A stretch of DNA of 46,887 bases from a virus: IMG/VR virus record IMGVR_UViG_3300042554_002321, positions 1 through 46,887 of that record. The stretch is one strand, 5' to 3'. The translations under genes were made by a program, and so were the position numbers. The notes under the pieces were generated by a model, which saw only the letters and a program-made list of their open reading frames with translations, did not search any database and was not told the origin of the DNA. The first letter of the stretch is position 1. Each line of letters starts with the position of its first letter. Of this stretch, positions 42,621 through 46,887 are shown piece after piece.

Positions 42621-45372
42621 TTGATGGTTTTGGGTCGTGTTCCGTAAACGCCTTGTCCCAGACGTTGGGGTTTGCAGCAAAGTCTACCGGTGACGGCAGT
42701 CGATTATCACCCCGGTTACGCGGATCCGTGGTCGGATCATAGGGCTTGATTACGAGTCCTTGAATGACAGCTTTGCCATTTATGAATTTAGACTGCACGC
42801 CGGGTACTTTCAACACGTTGTTTGTTGTCTCGCGCAGACGGTCCACGAAGCGGGGCTTGGCAATCGTCCTGAAACCGTTGCACTTGGCGAAGTTGCAATA
42901 GCTCGCATACACTTCTGTGAATGCGTTTTTAACGTACAGACCCTTCTCCTGCTCGTCGATGTTCGGTTTAAGGGCACCAGCACCAAGCACGGTATAGGAG
43001 TTTGGTGCGTACATAGTGCACTCAGCCAGCCAAGCCACGATCGGATTGTTGAAGATCAGAGCTTCGATGTTCGTCGTGTTCAGCGTGGGAGCGAACTTGG
43101 TCGGGTTGGCCAGCACTTCACGCATTTGATCGTGTCCCATGCTCAGCGCCCAGGCTGCAATGTTCGGTAACTCCGGAGCAAACTCACCCTCGATGTGATC
43201 GGGATACACGCTGATCAAGTTCTTGCGCTTCGAGGGGTTGATGACGTTGTTCATCACGATCGTGAGGCGCCGGCGCTCCAGACCACTACTGATGTCCGAG
43301 CTGCTGATGTGCTCGTTCGATGCGATTGAAACGAGGAGCTCGGGTTTGAAGTTGATCACCTCTTTGCCGTACTTCCGTTCGGCCCGCAGCGTGTCGCTGG
43401 CGGACGTCAGCTTTTTGAGGGTGTCCAGGCGGCGGCTAAACGAAGCTTCGTCGGTCAGTAGCAAGAGCCGCTTTCCGATCAAGCTGTGCCCTTCGAATCG
43501 GTTGGTTTCAATCGTCTCCAGGTCGGACGTATGCGTGCCCGTGTAGCCCGCCAGCGCAATCAAAACCTGTTGCAGCGTGGATTTACCGGAGCCACCGGCA
43601 CCGATCAGGTGGAGGAAGCGCTCGCCCGTTGCGTAACCGACAAAGACAGCCCGACAGAATGCCTGGATAATGACGACGTTATCTTTTCCTACTGCCCAAC
43701 TCAGCCAGCTCAGGAATTTCGGGCAGTTGGTGTCTTCGCTGAAATCAAAACCGAGGCGGCTGCGGAAGTACAGATCGCGCTGAAAACCGTCGGCAAAATC
43801 CAGGGTCTCCACGTCCAGAACGCCATTTCGGAATGCCACCTTGCCTCGGTTGGAAGTCCAGATGGACTTACGTCCGCCCTTAATGGAGCGAAGAAGACGG
43901 GCTTTCAGCAACAGGAAAATGCTGTTGACGGTTCCGCTGTTGTAGCGTTGCAGAATGCCGGTCTGCACAAACGTATCTAGAGCTTTAAGGATGCGCCGTT
44001 TGATATGCTGCTCGTCGCTCAGGAACCAGATCCCTTCCTCGTCGTCGTAGCTAAAGAATTCGTCGAGAGAGGAGTCGTACAGGAACTGATCGCCGTAGTT
44101 GCTGGAGATAACTTCGGCAATGTCGTTCTCGCTGAACGCACGGTCGTTGTTTTGCAGGTTGATCAGTTGTGCAGGAGTCTGCGGCGTGGCAACCATGGGC
44201 TCTTCGTCGGGTGTTTTTGTGGATGTTGATGTTGTTTTGGGCGACGGCTCGCTAGTCAGATCGAAGTCGTCGATTGAAAGCACAGAGTTTTTTGGTTGTG
44301 CTTTTTTTGCTTTGATCCGATCCTTGACGGAGTCGGGACACTGCTCTGCGAATACGGAACGGTTTGCGTATTTAACTTTTTTCCAGCACGCCACTTCGGC
44401 ATCTTCTGCCACGATGGCCGCTGCTGGTCGGAGGCTCGTCGCGTCTGCGATCGAGTTCAGGATGCGGTTGAACTTGCCGTCTAGCTCTGGGGCGTACTCG
44501 TAGATAGAGTAGAACAGACGGTGCGCAACGTCAAGGGGGGCCTCCGTCAGGGTGACGTTATGACCGTTGCACCAGTTAGCCCAGCCGATGATTTCCTTGA
44601 GACCGATTGCCATGGCTAGGCTCCGGTCTTCGACCGCCTCGCCGTGCAGCATGTTCTGGACGGATTTGCTAAGCAACAGATCAAGCTGGCATCCGTCCGC
44701 CTCTAGGGGGCAATCCAGTGCTTCGTGAGCGTCATGCTTGATCGAAGCGTCTCGCGGCAGCGTGGAAAATACTCGGGCTCCTTCATCGATTTGCCAGGTA
44801 GGGATAAATTTGTCTGTTGTACAGATCAAATCCTGCGGGCCACGACCGCCGTAGAACAGGTTGACGGTCTGTGTCGCACGCTTGTCTGAGCCGGGAATCT
44901 GTACGGCGATTTGCCGTACAAACCACTGGTAGAAATCTGGTTGTACGATGTCTCGTTCGAGTCCAAAAACGAGACGGAACCTGGGCCAATCGGGTGTGTT
45001 GCTCGGGGAATAATACGCAAACGAGAGGTACTTCTTACATATATCTAATTCAAGTGCTTGTTCAACTGTTAACTGAATGTCCTTTATCTTTTCTCCGTTC
45101 TCGTCTTTACCGTCTGCCTGATTGTCAATATCGATGATAACCAAACCGGCTTTTATGAATCCGGTGTCTCCGCTTTTGCGTCTGCCTTCAATCAGCTGTG
45201 CTGCACACAGACCGGAACCTACCGCAATTCGATTCGCGATGACTTCTGTCGAGTTGCTGGATGCTTTCCAGTTTTCGTTAAAGGCAGCAAAGTTACCGCC
45301 CGATGCTATCTTTCCGGTCTTCGGATTTAGATATTCGCGAACTTCGTCGTTGATCGAATAACTAAATTCCAT
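42607..45372 (-). CDS. Primase-helicase: AEP-type primase fused to D5/SF3 helicase
   Basis: 921 residues. The N-terminal archaeo-eukaryotic primase domain has LVIIDIDNQ (D81, D83 metal site), WPRFRLVFGL (129-138) and DKRATQTVNLFYGG (163-176), with a short basic linker rich in Ser/Thr near 370-390. The C-terminal helicase has Walker A GAGGSGKST (591-599), Walker B RLLLLTDEA (635-643), the SF3 sensor motif SIASNEH (N686) and an arginine finger in GLERRRLTI (about 700). This is the replicative initiation and unwinding protein, acting at the fork. It heads the reverse-strand cluster apart from the nuclease and small genes upstream. Confidence 0.9.
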   Translation of the reverse strand: MEFSYSINDEVREYLNPKTGKIASGGNFAAFNENWKASSNSTEVIANRIAVGSGLCAAQLIEGRRKSGDTGFIKAGLVIIDIDNQADGKDENGEKIKDIQLTVEQALELDICKKYLSFAYYSPSNTPDWPRFRLVFGLERDIVQPDFYQWFVRQIAVQIPGSDKRATQTVNLFYGGRGPQDLICTTDKFIPTWQIDEGARVFSTLPRDASIKHDAHEALDCPLEADGCQLDLLLSKSVQNMLHGEAVEDRSLAMAIGLKEIIGWANWCNGHNVTLTEAPLDVAHRLFYSIYEYAPELDGKFNRILNSIADATSLRPAAAIVAEDAEVACWKKVKYANRSVFAEQCPDSVKDRIKAKKAQPKNSVLSIDDFDLTSEPSPKTTSTSTKTPDEEPMVATPQTPAQLINLQNNDRAFSENDIAEVISSNYGDQFLYDSSLDEFFSYDDEEGIWFLSDEQHIKRRILKALDTFVQTGILQRYNSGTVNSIFLLLKARLLRSIKGGRKSIWTSNRGKVAFRNGVLDVETLDFADGFQRDLYFRSRLGFDFSEDTNCPKFLSWLSWAVGKDNVVIIQAFCRAVFVGYATGERFLHLIGAGGSGKSTLQQVLIALAGYTGTHTSDLETIETNRFEGHSLIGKRLLLLTDEASFSRRLDTLKKLTSASDTLRAERKYGKEVINFKPELLVSIASNEHISSSDISSGLERRRLTIVMNNVINPSKRKNLISVYPDHIEGEFAPELPNIAAWALSMGHDQMREVLANPTKFAPTLNTTNIEALIFNNPIVAWLAECTMYAPNSYTVLGAGALKPNIDEQEKGLYVKNAFTEVYASYCNFAKCNGFRTIAKPRFVDRLRETTNNVLKVPGVQSKFINGKAVIQGLVIKPYDPTTDPRNRGDNRLPSPVDFAANPNVWDKAFTEHDPKPSNADQ

Positions 45373-45475
45373 GAGACCCCTTGTGGCCCGGACATTCTGG
45401 CACAGAAAAGCGCAACGCGCATGGTTTGCTCTGTAACAACCGAATCTCTCTAGATTCGATCATCTTAGATGAGAC

Positions 45476-46261
45476 TCACCCTGTTACGTCGTGAGTGTCG
45501 TAGTATTTTCGCACTATTTGCCACCAGTTTTCTTTGTCTTTTTCTATATCTTTTTCTCCGAAACTAAATACCTGAACGCTATATTCAGGTATAGGAGTAG
45601 ATACAATTATCTGGGTTTTCGATATTTTAATACCCAAGCATTTTTCGGCTGCGATTGTATAGGCAGCAAGCTGGAGTTTCGTTTTCTTAAATTTAAAGAC
45701 TCCACTGATTAGGGCTTTCTTTAAGTTCTCTGGGATATCAGCTTTGCTTGAGGGGAACTTCGCGCTGTATGGCCCTACGGACGTTTTGAAGTCGCCCAGG
45801 ATGATTTCGCCGTTGCTGTCTTTATAAATGATGTCGCAGCAGCCCGCCCAGCCCTGGCCTGTTGGAGCATCGTAGTAGTGTATGCGTCCGACTCCGTCGT
45901 CCCCGACGTAGCGGGACCAACCAGGTTGGTTGTAGGGTTTTTCACTCCATAGGACGCGTCCGCTGCCGATCAATTCATCAACTTTCTCTGGAACGTCCTT
46001 CCAATAAGGCTTAAGATCTTCTCTGGGGTTTACTGTAATCCCCCTGATGTGGTTCTCTACCGCCTCATGGATCCAGCTTCCACGAGCTGCTGCAGCGTCA
46101 GCCACGCCTGGATTTAACGCATTCCAATGCGCTAGCTTACGCTGTGTCTCGGCGCTCTGCGTGGCGGATAAAACAGATGTCACCGAAGGCAAAGGCACAT
46201 CTACACCTTCGCAACGGTAGTGACGTAAACCGTTGACCGTGAGCCTGGTACTATTAGACAC
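45476..46261 (-). CDS. PD-(D/E)XK nuclease (RecB/Cas4-like)
   Basis: 261 residues. RGSWIHEAVE (60-69, H65), GCCDIIYKDSNGEIILGDFK (D143, D157, K159), and KLQLAAY (195-201) form the RecB-type PD-(D/E)XK core: H-x, D, D-x-K and Q-x-x-x-Y. These act as exonucleases in recombination, end processing or degradation of host DNA. It sits immediately upstream of the primase-helicase, so a role in phage DNA replication or recombination is likely. CxxC-type iron-sulphur clusters are not obvious. Confidence 0.85.
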   Translation of the reverse strand: MSNSTRLTVNGLRHYRCEGVDVPLPSVTSVLSATQSAETQRKLAHWNALNPGVADAAAARGSWIHEAVENHIRGITVNPREDLKPYWKDVPEKVDELIGSGRVLWSEKPYNQPGWSRYVGDDGVGRIHYYDAPTGQGWAGCCDIIYKDSNGEIILGDFKTSVGPYSAKFPSSKADIPENLKKALISGVFKFKKTKLQLAAYTIAAEKCLGIKISKTQIIVSTPIPEYSVQVFSFGEKDIEKDKENWWQIVRKYYDTHDVTG

Positions 46262-46323
46262 GTTAAGGAAGACGGGAATTTCCGTCTTAAATCTTTGAGT
46301 ATTCTATACCTGTTGATGCTGAA

Positions 46324-46650
46324 TTAAAACCTTAAAGCTATTTGCGGGGAGGGGCCGTCATCATCTTCGTCTTCCTCGTCACTGTCGTCCCCACCGATAT
46401 AGAACTCATCTACTTGATACTTGAAGTCCCGTTGAGCATCAATCATTTGCTCGTGGAGGCATTGGCCTGCGTTAAAAGACTCAGTAACAATTTCTGCGCA
46501 CGTCTCTGCATCTCTTGCTTCGCCATCAGGGGAAATGCATTCCTGGAGTAGCTGGGTTGAAACGAGTAATGATGCGATCCGATCAAGACCACGGTTTGTC
46601 TCCGTCAGTTTTTCAAGCAGTTCCCGGTGAAGTTTTTCGATTTTATGCAC
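46324..46650 (-). CDS. Hypothetical helical protein with acidic tail
   Basis: 108 residues, helical (KLHRELLEKLTETNRGLDRI) with a final GGDDSDEEDEDDDGPSPQ acidic tract. Acidic tails of this sort occur in single-strand DNA-binding or DNA-mimic proteins, but no OB-fold is visible. It overlaps the upstream partial gene by 8 nt, forming a coupled pair. Confidence 0.55.
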   Translation of the reverse strand: MHKIEKLHRELLEKLTETNRGLDRIASLLVSTQLLQECISPDGEARDAETCAEIVTESFNAGQCLHEQMIDAQRDFKYQVDEFYIGGDDSDEEDEDDDGPSPQIALRF

Positions 46651-46887
46651 TTTGATTTAAGGGGAGGGGCGGAACTGACTGCCAATCTACAAGAAACTCG
46701 ATGTTCGTGCCATCCATCCAGTTCTTCGGTTGCCTGAAGACAAACCATGCGGACGTTACGGAATCACGCGACTTGCTGACAGTGCTGAACTGCGGCCGTG
46801 GCGAGAAGATCATCAAGTCAGACAGTTTACTGTTTTGGAACAACTTGCGCCGTTTAGCTACGGGCTCTAGAAAGCTTAAGCGGTCTA
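46643..46887 (-). CDS. Partial phage protein, 5' end outside window
   Basis: The frame is open from the right edge to a stop at 46645-46643, giving 80 residues of a C-terminus. RDSVTSAWFVFRQPKNWMDG followed by TNIEFLVDWQ looks like the tail of phage N6-adenine methyltransferase-like proteins (AWFV(W/F) segment), but the catalytic part is outside. A TTG inside the window at 46843 is not a real start. Family call is weak. Confidence 0.45.
   Translation of the reverse strand, partial: DRLSFLEPVAKRRKLFQNSKLSDLMIFSPRPQFSTVSKSRDSVTSAWFVFRQPKNWMDGTNIEFLVDWQSVPPLPLNQSA

Noticed and set aside
43486-43980. 164-codon plus-strand frame opposite the primase-helicase
   Set aside because: Shadow frame; the opposite strand carries intact Walker motifs.
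1-46887. tRNA genes or HIP1 (GCGATCGC) enrichment
   Set aside because: No cloverleaf or CCA-ending candidates seen, and HIP1 was not noticeably enriched.
1-46887. Lysogeny module
   Set aside because: No integrase, ParA or CI-like repressor recognised; the HTH genes alone do not support it.

Overview
The window is part of a double-stranded DNA tailed-phage genome, most likely a cyanophage. The phage identity rests on a large terminase, a portal, an HK97-type major capsid protein, tail spikes, two cell-wall hydrolases, ThyX and a primase-helicase in one block. The cyanobacterial host is an inference from an NblA-like (phycobilisome degradation) gene at 21.6 kb and the general gene style; no photosystem gene, tRNA, integrase or CRISPR array was seen. 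No tape-measure or sheath protein was recognised, so tail type is open; a short-tailed virion is possible.

Layout. 0-1.6 kb (minus): a partial five-bladed-propeller glycosidase/phosphorylase-like gene and a GT4-type glycosyltransferase, divergent from 1.7-6.7 kb (plus): large terminase, a GT-A-like glycosyltransferase, DUF3310, a run of small genes and a GT17-type glycosyltransferase. 6.8-14 kb: portal, a putative scaffold whose start lies 509 nt inside the portal gene, three small or unknown genes, the major capsid gene split by a group I intron carrying an antisense LAGLIDADG endonuclease gene, a second strongly translated virion protein and a terminator. 14-23.9 kb: a head-tail/tail module with an HhH protein, proline-rich and repeat-rich virion proteins, a virion-type lysin, plus a reverse-strand insertion of an HTH gene and a Dps-like ferritin. 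23.9-26.6 kb (minus): an early-type cluster with a Dam-like methyltransferase, small unknowns, a winged-helix protein and an HNH protein. 26.6-27.1 kb: a control region with a recognisable promoter. 27.1-41.8 kb (plus): an HTH regulator, HNH-AP2 endonuclease, fibre genes with 100-residue repeats, two pectate-lyase-fold spikes, HNH genes, a holin-like pair, a GH24-C39 endolysin and ThyX. 42.0-46.9 kb (minus): a membrane protein, primase-helicase, PD-(D/E)XK nuclease and two small genes, separated from ThyX by a strong two-way terminator.

How it fits together: terminase, portal, scaffold and capsid form the packaging and head module; fibres and spikes with depolymerase-like folds and the virion lysin serve entry; holin-like proteins and the GH24-C39 lysin serve exit; ThyX, primase-helicase and nuclease serve DNA synthesis; NblA-like and Dps-like proteins would alter host light harvesting and iron or oxidative stress; several glycan enzymes may decorate virions or act on host glycans. 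At least five endonuclease-type mobile genes (one LAGLIDADG, four HNH) show active homing in this lineage.

Most notable: the portal/scaffold overlap, the intron-split capsid gene with its very short first exon starting at TTG, the Dps-like protein with an exactly spaced ferroxidase centre, the split SWIM-like metal motif in a virion protein, and the duplicated spike modules.
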